Positions 7,765-17,339 are shown, counted from the stretch's first letter. The stretch: 64,000 nucleotides of DNA from Faecalicatena_A orotica (GCF_040545875.1 NZ_JBEPMR010000007.1); one strand, 5' to 3'. Numbers and translations are program-made. Notes: generated by a model not told the origin, from the sequence alone.

Positions 7765-9009
7765 TTAGTCAGCAGAATTTGATGCAACGTCTGCTTTATT
7801 AAGCTGTCTTTCGTACATTCTCACAAAGAGCAGCCAGATTAAAATATCACATACCAGACAGATAAGTTCCATAATTACGGCCCGAATGTCACCGTTACTT
7901 GCAATATATCCTTTGAAGAATGCCGGTGTAGACCATGTTATCACATTTGTAAACACTGACATAAAGCCTGCTGCTGTTGCCGCATATGCCAGAATGATAT
8001 TAAATAACGGGCAAACAATAAATGGAATAATTAAAGTTGGGTTAAATACAATCGGAATACCAAATGATAATGGTTCATTAATATTAAATATATCCGCTAT
8101 TGCAGAAAGTCTGCCCACTACCTTTAACTCTTTTCTCTTAGAAAGGAACATCAAAACAATTAATAATCCGAGGCAGGCGCCCGTACCTCCCATTTGTCCA
8201 AATGTTGTTACAAATGAATAATTGATTATCCTTCCCTGATCCATTGCCGTAACAAATGCGGTCTCAATAGGAGCCACGACGGCACCGGGATGAATCCCGA
8301 ATGAGAACAGGATTGTCTGTACCAATGTGTAAATAATCGCACCGGGAAGTGTTGCTCCAACACTGACAAGAGGCTTCTGTAAGATATCACAAATCAATGC
8401 AATTGCTTCCATTCCTGTTGCAACTGATAATACAGTAGCAATCAATGAGTATAAACAAATTAGAATGATGATGATAATAACTGTATTGAATGAGTTTTTA
8501 ACTGCTTCTGGAACGTTATCGCCTACATTAATTCTTAACTTCTTATTTTTTGACAGCTTTATAAACAACTCTGAAGATGTTAACCCGATGATCATTGCAA
8601 GTAATGCTCCCTGCGTGCCAAAATAATCATATCCGCCTGCTAATGGTACGAAAACAAAGAACAGCGACAGACTTGTAATTGACAGAATCAATGGATTGTA
8701 ATACCCCCTCTGTTTTCCCATAAAATACGGGATCATGATTACCAGCATTAATGACATCAGACTAATGGTGCCGGTACTGATGCGGGTAAAAAATGTTCCG
8801 ATGTTTGTCAGTGTTTCCGGATCCATAAATTTTCCGATTATACTTGTCTCAGTAAACAAAATTGCACCAAAGAAAGTTGATATTCCGGCAATTGCCAGAA
8901 ATGGGATCATGGACATCAATGCATCTCTGATTGCCAGAAGATGGATTTCATTGCCGATCTTCCCCAATATGGGGTCTAGCTTTTCGAATATCTTATCTAT
9001 TTTTTTCAT
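7765..9009 (-). CDS. PTS lactose/cellobiose-type EIIC permease
   Basis: This 414-residue membrane protein starts at MKKIDKIFEKLDPILGKIG; the start is supported by GGAGG with eight bases between. It has the EIIC hallmarks HLLAIRDALMSMIPFLAIAG, a GIHPGAVVAP loop and the substrate-site block INEPLSFGIPIVFNP. About ten hydrophobic helices are visible. It forms the inner-membrane channel for a beta-linked disaccharide or glucoside, with specificity limited to the cellobiose/lactose/chitobiose class. The neighbouring 6-phospho-beta-glucosidase gene at 12078 would hydrolyse the phosphorylated product. Confidence 0.92.
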   Translation of the reverse strand: MKKIDKIFEKLDPILGKIGNEIHLLAIRDALMSMIPFLAIAGISTFFGAILFTETSIIGKFMDPETLTNIGTFFTRISTGTISLMSLMLVIMIPYFMGKQRGYYNPLILSITSLSLFFVFVPLAGGYDYFGTQGALLAMIIGLTSSELFIKLSKNKKLRINVGDNVPEAVKNSFNTVIIIIILICLYSLIATVLSVATGMEAIALICDILQKPLVSVGATLPGAIIYTLVQTILFSFGIHPGAVVAPIETAFVTAMDQGRIINYSFVTTFGQMGGTGACLGLLIVLMFLSKRKELKVVGRLSAIADIFNINEPLSFGIPIVFNPTLIIPFIVCPLFNIILAYAATAAGFMSVFTNVITWSTPAFFKGYIASNGDIRAVIMELICLVCDILIWLLFVRMYERQLNKADVASNSAD

Positions 9010-9035
9010 TCTCTTCTCCTCCGAACCTTGCCGGT

Positions 9036-10901
9036 TCAAATTGATCTTACAATACTCATCAGGTTTTCATACGTTTGGCTTTTTACGATACTATCAATAT
9101 TTTCCTTTGTTAATGCCAGCTTAAAGAAATCACTATAAAAGTTCTCCATATCATCCATATCATTCTGTGAAATCGAAATCAGGAAAACAACTTTAACTTT
9201 ATCTGTTTTATTCCAATAAATAGGATTCTTTAAAATAGCAACACAGATTAATGTTTGGTCTGTAACTGTATGATGTGGGTGAGGTACAGCCACCTGTCCC
9301 CCCATTGCAGTTTGAAGCAGGCTCTCCCGTTTCATTACCAAATCATAAAAATCCTCTGGTACGTCTACTGCTTTTGCAATATGGTTACATATTTGCCTAA
9401 TCACTTCCGATTTGTTTTCAGCCTCTACTTCTGTAAGAAACAACTTCTCTGAAAAATATTTTTCTATAATACTTGCAGGCTTTTGAAGTACGGTGCGTAT
9501 GTCCCCCATTTCTGATTCATCCGGGAAATACTCTACCTTATAAATTGGTACGGGAAGACTTATATCTAATGGTACAGTTGAAAACACATAGTCAATTTTA
9601 CTGAAATCATAGTCCCGCAGGTCAGAATAATCACATGTATATGCCTGTTCAATACAGTCTTTAAAAAGTTCCTGAAAACGGTATTTTAAAAACCGTGAGA
9701 AGACATTCCCTGCTGCACAAACCAGAAGAATATTTTTTCTATTGTCTACTTGCTTTTTATGTTTATCTATGGCCAGCTGCACTGCAATCGCAATGTAACC
9801 GAGTTCATCATCAGACATCATCCTGTCATAATGTTTTTTAATAATATGGTTCAAGCCCGAAGCAATGCTCCATGCAAACGGATATTTTTCTTTTACCTCC
9901 TCTAAAATCGGATTCTTAATCATGGTTCCATATAATAACCGCAGCCTTAAGGGGATAAGGTGTTTTACCAGCATCATATAGAAATCCAGATCTTTACGAA
10001 AATCCAGCCCATATGTTTTATAGATACTGTCTAAAATCTCCGTTACTAATAAATTAATTTCCTCATTAATTACCAGACTTCCATTATTTTCGTAGTATTT
10101 TTTATCCATTATATTTAACGCTATGTAATTTATCTCATCCTCTGGAAATAGAAGCTGGTATTCTTCTTCCAAAGCTTTCACACACTCTTTTGCCGTTTGA
10201 ATATCGTGCCTCAATTGCGAGTGCATACTGATTTCGAATCTGGCCGGATCCATTTCTACTAATTTTCCCTTTTTCACTCTGTCCACAGTAATTTGAAGAC
10301 TGATTAAGAATGAAGTTAAAGCCATTTCTGACATTTTTACCTCGTTCTTTTTGAATACTTTATCTACCGCCTCTATAATATTCTTGTCTATAGCAGTAAA
10401 ATCATTCTCACCCGCCATTGAAGAAAGGCACCTTCGGATATCATACTCCTTTCCATCAACCCGCATGCCATAGTGCGGTTTTCTTATTATGTTAAGATCA
10501 AATTCATGTAAATAATGTTCCGCCTCTTTTAAAGATTTACTGACTCCTTTCTGCGATATATATAACATATCAGCCAGTTCTTCTACCTTGAGGTACTCTT
10601 CTGTATCAATAAATAATCGGATTAAAAATTCAGACCTATTCTCTGTGTTTGCTGCATCTATGATCTGATTAACCTCCAGAAATTTTTCAAACGCAGCATT
10701 TTTATGCACAATTAAAGAATATCCCTTTCCTGGTTTTGCTGTAATCTCAGCCCCATTCAGCACAATCTCATCATTGAGCAGTGCTATCATTTTTCGGGCC
10801 GTTTTATTACTGACACCCAAAATCCCCTCTACTTCCCTGCTTGTTATACAAGGCTTTTTCAGCATTTTATTTAAAACCCTAAGTTCCTTTTTGGATGCCA
10901 T
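9036..10901 (-). CDS. BglG/LicR-type PRD-containing transcriptional activator
   Basis: The 621 residues contain, in order, an N-terminal winged HTH (about 5-60; SREVEGILGVSNKTARKMIALL), a second HTH-like region (about 90-150; DMLYISQKGVSKSLKEAE), two PTS regulation domains (about 180-400, with conserved His), an EIIB-like domain starting NILLVCAAGNVFSRF, and an EIIA type-2 domain with VAVPHPHHTVTDQ. There is no RNA-binding antiterminator domain, so it should act on DNA as LicR and ManR do, with activity set by PTS phosphorylation. It heads the PTS operon, and a dyad 8 bp upstream of its own -35 box suggests autoactivation. Confidence 0.88.
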   Translation of the reverse strand: MASKKELRVLNKMLKKPCITSREVEGILGVSNKTARKMIALLNDEIVLNGAEITAKPGKGYSLIVHKNAAFEKFLEVNQIIDAANTENRSEFLIRLFIDTEEYLKVEELADMLYISQKGVSKSLKEAEHYLHEFDLNIIRKPHYGMRVDGKEYDIRRCLSSMAGENDFTAIDKNIIEAVDKVFKKNEVKMSEMALTSFLISLQITVDRVKKGKLVEMDPARFEISMHSQLRHDIQTAKECVKALEEEYQLLFPEDEINYIALNIMDKKYYENNGSLVINEEINLLVTEILDSIYKTYGLDFRKDLDFYMMLVKHLIPLRLRLLYGTMIKNPILEEVKEKYPFAWSIASGLNHIIKKHYDRMMSDDELGYIAIAVQLAIDKHKKQVDNRKNILLVCAAGNVFSRFLKYRFQELFKDCIEQAYTCDYSDLRDYDFSKIDYVFSTVPLDISLPVPIYKVEYFPDESEMGDIRTVLQKPASIIEKYFSEKLFLTEVEAENKSEVIRQICNHIAKAVDVPEDFYDLVMKRESLLQTAMGGQVAVPHPHHTVTDQTLICVAILKNPIYWNKTDKVKVVFLISISQNDMDDMENFYSDFFKLALTKENIDSIVKSQTYENLMSIVRSI

Positions 10902-10994
10902 TTGTAAGCCTCCCCATCTTTAATCCTATGTTATTAGTACTAATAAACTTCTTCCACTAAAAAGTACGATCGTAATATCCTTTGTGTTACTTAT

Positions 10995-11054
10995 ATTATA
11001 TTCGTTTCCTCCTTTTGTTTCAATTTCGTTTTTTACCGTTATAAATGCGGTAAG
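10995..11054 (-). promoter_or_regulatory. Activator-gene promoter with upstream dyad
   Basis: On the minus strand the order is: dyad TTTACC-N11-GGTAA (11032-11054), 8 bp, -35 box TTGAAA (11018-11023), 17 bp, -10 box TATAAT (10995-11000). The dyad centre lies about 55 bp upstream of the expected start site, a standard activator position. The identical layout recurs at 16796-16855. Confidence 0.75.
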
Positions 11055-11103
11055 AAACATCGCTGCTGATTAATTATCCTGTAAGTACAATAGTTATTTT
11101 GTT

Positions 11104-12066
11104 TTATGGTAACGGTTTACCAGAAGCAAGATATAAATCAAACCAATCCTGCCTGGTTAATGTAAAATTAAGTGCGTCAAGAGAATCTTTTAAATGTTCC
11201 GGATTCGTTGTGCCAATCGTCGGAATAATCCCTGCCGGATGTTTAAGAAGCCATGCAACTGCAAGGGCATTTTTATTAGTATGGTACTTTATACAAAGAT
11301 CATCCATTACCTGATTCAGTTTCTCATAACCCGGATTATCAATAAATATCCCCTTATCTCCCTGTACAACACTGTATGCCTCAATTCTGATATCATTTAA
11401 ACGGCAATAATCCAAAAGTCCCATATCATAATTCACTGCATATTCAGATCTTGTATTAACATTAACTTCAGAATCTATCATCAATGAATGTACAATAGAA
11501 AACTGCAGTTGGTTAAATGCAATTGGCCTCTTACAGTGCTTCTGAATTACAGCTGCCTGTAAAGATGTAAAATTCGAAACCCCAAAATTATGAACTTTTC
11601 CCTCCCCATAAAGCTGTTCAAATGCCTTACCAATCTCCGCCGGATCATAAAGTGGATCTGGTTTGTGAAGTAAAAGGACATCAAGATAATCTGTATTCAG
11701 ACGTTTTAAAGAAGCATTGACACTAGCCAGAATATATTCTTTCGATACATTATAATTCTTTTCTTCATCCGTAGATACTACGGCACATTTAGTCTGAAGT
11801 ATCATCTTCTCTCTGATTGCAGGATTCTTTTTAATGACCTCTCCTATCAGTTCCTCCGCCAAACCATGTCCATAAATATCTGCCGTATCAATCAAATTAA
11901 TTCCTAGATCAAGTGCACACTTAATCAAGTTTTCAACTTCTTCCACGTTTTTGCCAACATAAACTTTGTTACCATTTTCATCTATCTCTTTACGGACTAT
12001 TCTCATTGTACCTAAACTAATCTGGGAAAACTGCCGGTCAGAGCCTTTTACTGTTACATACTTCAT
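11104..12066 (-). CDS. Aldo/keto reductase (YdhF/AKR11-like)
   Basis: This 320-residue NADPH-dependent reductase has ISLGTMRI near the start, LGINLIDTADIYGHGLAEELIG with the catalytic Asp and Tyr, MILQTKCAV with the Lys and YLDVLLLHKPDP with the His. The C-terminal IIPTIGTTNPEHLKDSLDALNFTL element binds the cofactor. It differs from the AKR at 3161 by its longer loops and different subgroup signatures, so the two are probably not redundant. It is the last gene of the operon that starts at 16747. Substrate unknown; reduction of a sugar-derived carbonyl or aglycone is inferred. Confidence 0.85.
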   Translation of the reverse strand: MKYVTVKGSDRQFSQISLGTMRIVRKEIDENGNKVYVGKNVEEVENLIKCALDLGINLIDTADIYGHGLAEELIGEVIKKNPAIREKMILQTKCAVVSTDEEKNYNVSKEYILASVNASLKRLNTDYLDVLLLHKPDPLYDPAEIGKAFEQLYGEGKVHNFGVSNFTSLQAAVIQKHCKRPIAFNQLQFSIVHSLMIDSEVNVNTRSEYAVNYDMGLLDYCRLNDIRIEAYSVVQGDKGIFIDNPGYEKLNQVMDDLCIKYHTNKNALAVAWLLKHPAGIIPTIGTTNPEHLKDSLDALNFTLTRQDWFDLYLASGKPLP

Positions 12067-12077
12067 TTTTTATCCTC

Positions 12078-13514
12078 CTAAATAATTTCGCCGTCCGAAG
12101 CAATCACTTTTTTAAACCATTCAAAGCTTTGCTTTTTGCTTCGTTTATATGTCCCTCTTCCTTCATTATCGCGATCCACATATATTAATCCATACCGCTT
12201 CTCCATTTCACCTGTTGTGAAAGATACACAATCAATACAGCCCCATACTGTATATCCCAATAATGCAACCCCGTCTTCAAGAACAGCTTTTTTCATCTCT
12301 TTAATATGTGCCCGTAAATACTCAATGCGGTATTGGTCTTCCACCGTACCATCCGGCTTCATATAGTCAGCAGCGCCAAAACCATTCTCTACTATAAATA
12401 AAGGTTTTTCATACCTCTCGTACATCATATTTAATGCATATCTCAGTCCTTCCGGGTCAATCCCCCATCCCCAGTCTGAAAAATGGATAAAAGGGTTTTT
12501 AACAGAATGAGAATTCGTTGAGTCTACTGCTTTAGAAATATCTCTGCATGCAGTAGAATCTACCGTATTGCTCATATAATAGGATAATCCTATGTAATCG
12601 ACACACCCTTCTTTAAGAATCTCAAGATCTTCCTGCGTTATATCAAGTTCATAGCCCTTTCTTTCAAACATCTTCTTTGCATAATTGGGATAGTGCCCAC
12701 GGCACTGAACATCACAGAAAAACCATTTATCATGCATTGCCTGAACCTGTAATACCATATCCGCCGGTCTGCAGGAATATGGGTAAACCGGCACCATAGC
12801 AATCATATTGCCTATTTGAAACTCAGGGTTAATCTCATGGCCTGTTTTCACTGCCAGCGCACTTGCCACAAGTTCATAATGTGCGCATTGATACATGGCC
12901 TTTTCCGGATTTTCATATTCCTCAAAATGTACCCCCGAATTAGTCCATCCGAATATATCGTTCCTGTAATTCATCTGGTTATTTATCTCGTTAAAGGTCA
13001 TCCAGTATTTCACTTTACCTTTATAACGTTCAAAGCATGTCCTTGCAAATTTTATAAAACAATCAATTGTCTTTCGATTCAAAAAACCACCGTATTCTTT
13101 TGCAAGGCAATATGGCATTTCAAAATGAGATAACGTGATTACCGGTTCGATATTATATTTTAGCAGTTCATCAAATACATCATCATAAAACTGAAGCCCC
13201 TCTTCATTTGGATACTTTTCAATACCTTTTGGAAAAATTCTGCTCCATGCTATGGATGTTCGAAAGCATCGGAAACCCAATTCGGCAAGCAATGCAATAT
13301 CTTCTTTGTAATGTGAGTAAAAATCAATTCCCATATGGTTTGGATAATACTCCCCCTCAATCACCCCATCCGTAATTCTTCTGGGTCTCCCGGCACTTCC
13401 GGCGGTCATTACATCGGCAACGCTATACCCTTTCGAAGTATTTATTACACCGCCTTCAAACTGGTGTGCCGCCAGCGCCCCTCCCCACAAAAAATCTTTA
13501 TTAAGCCTTGTCAT
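12078..13514 (-). CDS. GH1 6-phospho-beta-glucosidase
   Basis: The 478-residue TIM-barrel enzyme carries the GH1 acid/base Glu at TFNEIN (residue 176) and the nucleophile at IVENGFGAAD (about 375). The late SFTTGEMEKRYGLIYVD block contains the Ser-Lys-Tyr phosphate-binding set characteristic of 6-phospho-beta-glucosidases rather than plain beta-glucosidases. The start codon overlaps the previous stop as ATGA. It is cytoplasmic and would cleave the phosphorylated beta-glucoside delivered by the PTS at 7090-9009, linking the two operons functionally. Confidence 0.93.
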   Translation of the reverse strand: MTRLNKDFLWGGALAAHQFEGGVINTSKGYSVADVMTAGSAGRPRRITDGVIEGEYYPNHMGIDFYSHYKEDIALLAELGFRCFRTSIAWSRIFPKGIEKYPNEEGLQFYDDVFDELLKYNIEPVITLSHFEMPYCLAKEYGGFLNRKTIDCFIKFARTCFERYKGKVKYWMTFNEINNQMNYRNDIFGWTNSGVHFEEYENPEKAMYQCAHYELVASALAVKTGHEINPEFQIGNMIAMVPVYPYSCRPADMVLQVQAMHDKWFFCDVQCRGHYPNYAKKMFERKGYELDITQEDLEILKEGCVDYIGLSYYMSNTVDSTACRDISKAVDSTNSHSVKNPFIHFSDWGWGIDPEGLRYALNMMYERYEKPLFIVENGFGAADYMKPDGTVEDQYRIEYLRAHIKEMKKAVLEDGVALLGYTVWGCIDCVSFTTGEMEKRYGLIYVDRDNEGRGTYKRSKKQSFEWFKKVIASDGEII

Positions 13515-14344
13515 CTGCCGCCCTCTATAACGCTTTCTATAAACCTTAATACGGGGGCATTATACTTAGGAGATGCGTAGAAATCAATTCCATGAATTCC
13601 ATCTTCTACTATGTCCGTAACATGTTCTACCTTTTTTTCAGCCAAAGCCCTGTCGAACTCTTTTGTATATCTGTATGGGATGGTATCATCCTGTTTTCCA
13701 TGCAGAAGATAAAACGGAGGTTCCTGTCCACTGATATTTTTTAAAACAGCATATTTCTCCATTTCCTTGAGCAGACTGTCTCCCTCCGCCCGGAAAGTAA
13801 CACTGTCATTTTCATACCCGTCTACCATTACATGTTCATGATGTTCTTCCTTATACAGGTAAAAATCTTTCAAATCAATCGGTGCATAAAAGCTGACGAT
13901 CCCTGCAGGTTTAAACTGTAACATATGGGAACAGCTCACCGTAATATCATCAGCAAGGTACGCACCATGACTCTCCCCCCATAAAACAATTTTTTTGTCA
14001 TCAATTTCCGGACGTGCCGCCAGAAAGTTAAATGCTTCTATGCAATCCATACGAATTTCCGGATATGCTGCTTCATCATTGAAACGATAGTTAATACTGG
14101 CTACTGCATATCCATACAGAAGACAGTTTAAAACATTTGAAAGATGACGCTCTTTGCTGCTCTTAAAGAATGCACCGCCATGAATAAACACCACTAACGG
14201 GTACCTTTCCCTTTTTATAGTCGGAATGTATAAATCCAGTTTATTTTTTCCAGAGTGCGCAGCATACGGAATATCAAATTCTGCTGTTCCATCACCCCCA
14301 ATATTGTATTGCTGATTGACTACTTCATATATCTTTAACTCCAT
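13511..14344 (-). CDS. Alpha/beta hydrolase, HSL/acetyl-esterase-like
   Basis: This 277-residue cytoplasmic esterase-type hydrolase shows the oxyanion motif HGGAFFKSSKERH, the nucleophile elbow LWGESHGAYLADD (Ser) and a late EDGIHGIDF segment with the probable catalytic His. LLHGKQDDTIPY supplies the Asp. No signal peptide is seen. Such enzymes remove acetyl or other acyl groups from carbohydrates or small esters. Its stop overlaps the GH1 start, so deacylation of an imported glycoside before or after hydrolysis is a reasonable inference. Confidence 0.82.
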   Translation of the reverse strand: MELKIYEVVNQQYNIGGDGTAEFDIPYAAHSGKNKLDLYIPTIKRERYPLVVFIHGGAFFKSSKERHLSNVLNCLLYGYAVASINYRFNDEAAYPEIRMDCIEAFNFLAARPEIDDKKIVLWGESHGAYLADDITVSCSHMLQFKPAGIVSFYAPIDLKDFYLYKEEHHEHVMVDGYENDSVTFRAEGDSLLKEMEKYAVLKNISGQEPPFYLLHGKQDDTIPYRYTKEFDRALAEKKVEHVTDIVEDGIHGIDFYASPKYNAPVLRFIESVIEGGR

Positions 14345-14359
14345 TTTGTCCTCCTTGCT

Positions 14360-15532
14360 TTAATAGACCGAAGCATACATCTCTTTTAGTTCCTTCAGAC
14401 CGATTCCCGTTCCTTTTGTTACACGCCCCTGCCTTACTAATTCTTCCGCAAGAAAATCGACGTCAGATTCACTCTCGGCCCCGATTTCACGCAGACTTGC
14501 AGGAAGACCTACACTCTTTATGAAGTCTTCCAGAGCCGTGATCCCTTTCATTCCGGCTTCGTAATCACTTAATCCAGTACAGTCAATGTGGAATACATTT
14601 TCTGCAAACTGCCTGTACTTTGCAGGATTAAGCCTGCACATATGCTTTCTGAACGGAGGTACCACTACTGCAAGTCCTGCCCCGTGGGCACAATTATATC
14701 TGGCACTTAAAATATGTTCCATCTTATGCTCAACACGTTCACCATGACCCTTTCCCATATCTGCAATTCCAAACAATGCCTGCTGGGCAGCCCACATCAG
14801 ATTCGCCCTTGCCTCATAATTATCCGGTTCCTTAATTGCCCGCGGCAGTTCCGTAATAACAGCACGGATAACAGCCTCCTGCATTCCATCCTGAACAGGC
14901 ATATACTGATCAGCCTCAGCAAAATAATGTTCAAAAACATGTGCGATCGTGTCAAACGCGCCGCTTGCTGTCTGGTAAGCATTCACCGTAAATGTTAATT
15001 GAGGATCACAAACTGCAAACTCCGGAAAACATGCAGGACCACCGTTTTTACCAATCTTTTCACAGGTATCAGGATTTGTAACTACAAAGTTCTGATTCGC
15101 TTCACTTCCGGTTCCAGCCAGTGTAACCACTGTTGCTACCGGGAGCATTGCCTCAGGGAGCTGATCATGATTCTTGAAAAAGTCCCAGACATCCCCATCA
15201 TAGACAGCCCCTGCCCCGATCATCTTAGCACTGTCCATAACACTTCCACCGCCGACACCAAGAATGAACTCTACTTTCTCTTCGCGGCATTTTTGTATAT
15301 ATCTGCGTATAGTCTCAATCGTTGGATTAGGTTCGATCCCACCCATTTCAATTACATTTTTATCTCTGAGCTGCTCCATTACCTTGTCAAAGATTCCATT
15401 TTTTTTGATACTTCCGCCTCCATATAACAACATGATATTCTCTCCATAATTTTCTAACAGACTATGGATTTTCGCTATACTCTCTCTGCCAAAAATAATC
15501 CTTGTAGGATTGTAATATTCAAAATCTAACAT
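14360..15532 (-). CDS. Iron-containing alcohol dehydrogenase (butanol dehydrogenase-like)
   Basis: At 390 residues this is a group III alcohol dehydrogenase: IMLLYGGGSIKKNGIFDKV and FILGVGGGSVMDSAKMIGAGA form the dinucleotide site; the metal ligands lie in SGAFDTIAHVFEHYF and VEHKMEHILSARYNCAHGAGLA. The sequence resembles NADPH-dependent butanol dehydrogenases/YqhD that reduce aldehydes. Within this operon it could reduce or oxidise an aglycone or a sugar alcohol. GGGGG lies six bases before the ATG. Confidence 0.88.
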   Translation of the reverse strand: MLDFEYYNPTRIIFGRESIAKIHSLLENYGENIMLLYGGGSIKKNGIFDKVMEQLRDKNVIEMGGIEPNPTIETIRRYIQKCREEKVEFILGVGGGSVMDSAKMIGAGAVYDGDVWDFFKNHDQLPEAMLPVATVVTLAGTGSEANQNFVVTNPDTCEKIGKNGGPACFPEFAVCDPQLTFTVNAYQTASGAFDTIAHVFEHYFAEADQYMPVQDGMQEAVIRAVITELPRAIKEPDNYEARANLMWAAQQALFGIADMGKGHGERVEHKMEHILSARYNCAHGAGLAVVVPPFRKHMCRLNPAKYRQFAENVFHIDCTGLSDYEAGMKGITALEDFIKSVGLPASLREIGAESESDVDFLAEELVRQGRVTKGTGIGLKELKEMYASVY

Positions 15533-15550
15533 ACCTGTCCCCCTTTCAAT

Positions 15551-16747
15551 TCATCGTTTTTTGTCTGGATAAACAATATTGTCCGGTCCAAAGTGCTGCA
15601 GTATTACCATTGGCTCTGTTTTGGAACGATTATGAATTTCTACACCCTTTTCTGCACGCTTTTTACACACAAAATACTCATCCGCTGTCTGTTCACCTAC
15701 ACGCATCATGTTCACTGACTCAGCATCAAATGAACCAAATGTGCCAAATCCCTGAATCAGGATACAGCCGTAAGCTGCTGCATCTTTTAATACAACTTTT
15801 GCGTCAGGCATCACTGTTACTTCTTTAGCCGTTATATAATCATTGCCATAACAAATCCACTTTTCTGTCAATCTGGCCTGTGTCTTCGGTAATTCCACTG
15901 GCGGCCTGAAATAATGCTCTTTGAAATTTTCATCATGATTTTTATCCCAGTCTATTGCATTCATGATATAATCCACTTTATTTTCTTCTTCCGGAGGACA
16001 AATATCGTACAAATATTTTTCATCAAATATTTCACCGCTTACGACATTTTCTAATACACAATTCAAATCTGTCCCCCACTGTGGCTCGTATGTTAAAAGA
16101 GAGCCCGGAGCATGGAGTACTCCGGCCGGAACATACCACCCTGCGCCGGCTTCGATATCATACGCTCTCGATAAATTTGTTATCTTTGTATCACAATCAC
16201 TAAAATTCTCAATACAGCGTCTCACATCTTCCTTTGTTACTCCCAGATTAAATCCGAAATATGTAGAAGCCCTTTTTCCTTTATAATTATTAAGCTGCGG
16301 TGGAAAATAATAGCACTCTGGTTTTGCTTCACATCCAACCCTTGCTGCAATCTCCGTTTTGGGATGGAAATGAAAATATAATGGGGTTTCATAATCAAAA
16401 AACTTAGAAAATACCGGAAATGTTCCATATTTTTTTTGTAATTCCTCACCAATTAATTCTTCCCCCAGCTCCACAATCGCTTCTTTTAAAGTAAATTTTT
16501 CTCCATCCTCAGCTAAAACATAGCTTATTCCCTGACTCGGATTATCAGGATTTTTCACCCGTGTACCATTAACCGAGCAAAGCCAGCGTTCCATAATTGT
16601 TCCTGCTTTTAACCCAAAAGCATAATAATCATTTGGGTGAATCTTAAGCCTGCGCCCCGGCATACCAAACTTTATCGGAATAAAATTTGGTATCATGCGG
16701 AAAATACCGTTTCCGCTCTCAAAAGTATTATGGATAATCTTTCGCAT
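15551..16747 (-). CDS. Mannose-6-phosphate isomerase-like cupin enzyme
   Basis: The 398-residue protein has the type I phosphomannose isomerase style of cupin. HFHPKTE supplies metal-binding His and Glu residues, GAGWYVPAGVLHAPGSLLTYEP is the second cupin block and VEIHNRSKTEPMVILQHFGP closes a C-terminal barrel. Known relatives interconvert aldose and ketose phosphates, but this subgroup is divergent and lacks the classic QxxH spacing, so another sugar substrate is possible. It is the first gene of the second glycoside operon and lies 86 bp downstream of the shared TTTACC dyad. Confidence 0.65.
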   Translation of the reverse strand: MRKIIHNTFESGNGIFRMIPNFIPIKFGMPGRRLKIHPNDYYAFGLKAGTIMERWLCSVNGTRVKNPDNPSQGISYVLAEDGEKFTLKEAIVELGEELIGEELQKKYGTFPVFSKFFDYETPLYFHFHPKTEIAARVGCEAKPECYYFPPQLNNYKGKRASTYFGFNLGVTKEDVRRCIENFSDCDTKITNLSRAYDIEAGAGWYVPAGVLHAPGSLLTYEPQWGTDLNCVLENVVSGEIFDEKYLYDICPPEEENKVDYIMNAIDWDKNHDENFKEHYFRPPVELPKTQARLTEKWICYGNDYITAKEVTVMPDAKVVLKDAAAYGCILIQGFGTFGSFDAESVNMMRVGEQTADEYFVCKKRAEKGVEIHNRSKTEPMVILQHFGPDNIVYPDKKR

Positions 16748-16795
16748 ATACGACCCCCTTTTTATTTTTTACTAATTTCCTATTAGTATATATGC

Positions 16796-16855
16796 ATTAT
16801 AACTTTTGTTTTTTTCATGTTCCATTTCGACTTTTACCATATTGGCTATGGTAAA
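16796..16855 (-). promoter_or_regulatory. Promoter of the GH1 operon with upstream dyad
   Basis: On the minus strand: perfect dyad TTTACCAT-N7-ATGGTAAA (16833-16855), 8 bp, a weak -35 box TGGAAC (16819-16824), 17 bp, and TATAAT (16796-16801). The weak -35 box and the exact 8-bp spacing, shared with the activator promoter at 10995-11054, indicate activator dependence. The PRD protein encoded at 9036 is the likely factor. Confidence 0.72.
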
Positions 16856-16881
16856 TTATGTTCCAGAATCTTTCCAACAAA

Positions 16882-16908
16882 AAGGACCGGTTATACAAAC
16901 CAGTCCTT
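16882..16908 (-). terminator. Terminator after the cupin pair
   Basis: AAGGACTGGTT and AACCGGTCCTT arms with a short loop precede TTTTTGTT on the minus strand. It ends transcription of the two cupin genes just before the GH1 operon promoter. Confidence 0.8.
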
Positions 16909-16928
16909 CCATACCATCTACTAATCTA

Positions 16929-17339
16929 TTAAAATTGTGGTGCTATTGCGAATACTGCTTTTGCCGTACCGGCATAATAGTTAATAATCTTATAGTCTTC
17001 ACCTTCCGGAATGAACATAAAATCACCCTGCTGCACAACATATGTCTCTTTCCTTTCTTTCAGGAAAAAGGTGAGCGTACCCTCTGCTATATAAAAAACT
17101 GCATCCCCTTTATGCCGGTCGTATTCCGTCTGCCAGGGTCCGGCTCCGCCTGAAAGAATTTTAATCGTACCAAACTGTACCAGATCATTGCTGCACCATA
17201 TGGAGAGAAGTGCAGGCGTTCTTTTTCCACTAATCATCTTTAATCCGTTTTCATCGTTCAGTTTATAGAACAGTTTTGCCTCCCTGCCTTTTGTTCCTTC
17301 TACCGGATAGAATCCGATCTGATCTTTTACATCTTTCAC
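16929..17339 (-). CDS. Cupin-domain protein, second of a pair
   Basis: This is a 136-residue single-domain cupin. GGAGPWQTEYDRHKGDAVFYIAEGTLTFFLKE forms the first cupin block (Glu and one His conserved) and GDFMFIPEGEDYKIINY the second. The start is GTG, eight bases after GAGGG. Cupins of this size bind a metal and a small sugar or carboxylate ligand, or act as isomerases; none can be specified. It lies five bases after the longer cupin gene, and the two probably form a unit controlled by the LacI-type gene upstream. Confidence 0.72.
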   Translation of the reverse strand: MKDVKDQIGFYPVEGTKGREAKLFYKLNDENGLKMISGKRTPALLSIWCSNDLVQFGTIKILSGGAGPWQTEYDRHKGDAVFYIAEGTLTFFLKERKETYVVQQGDFMFIPEGEDYKIINYYAGTAKAVFAIAPQF

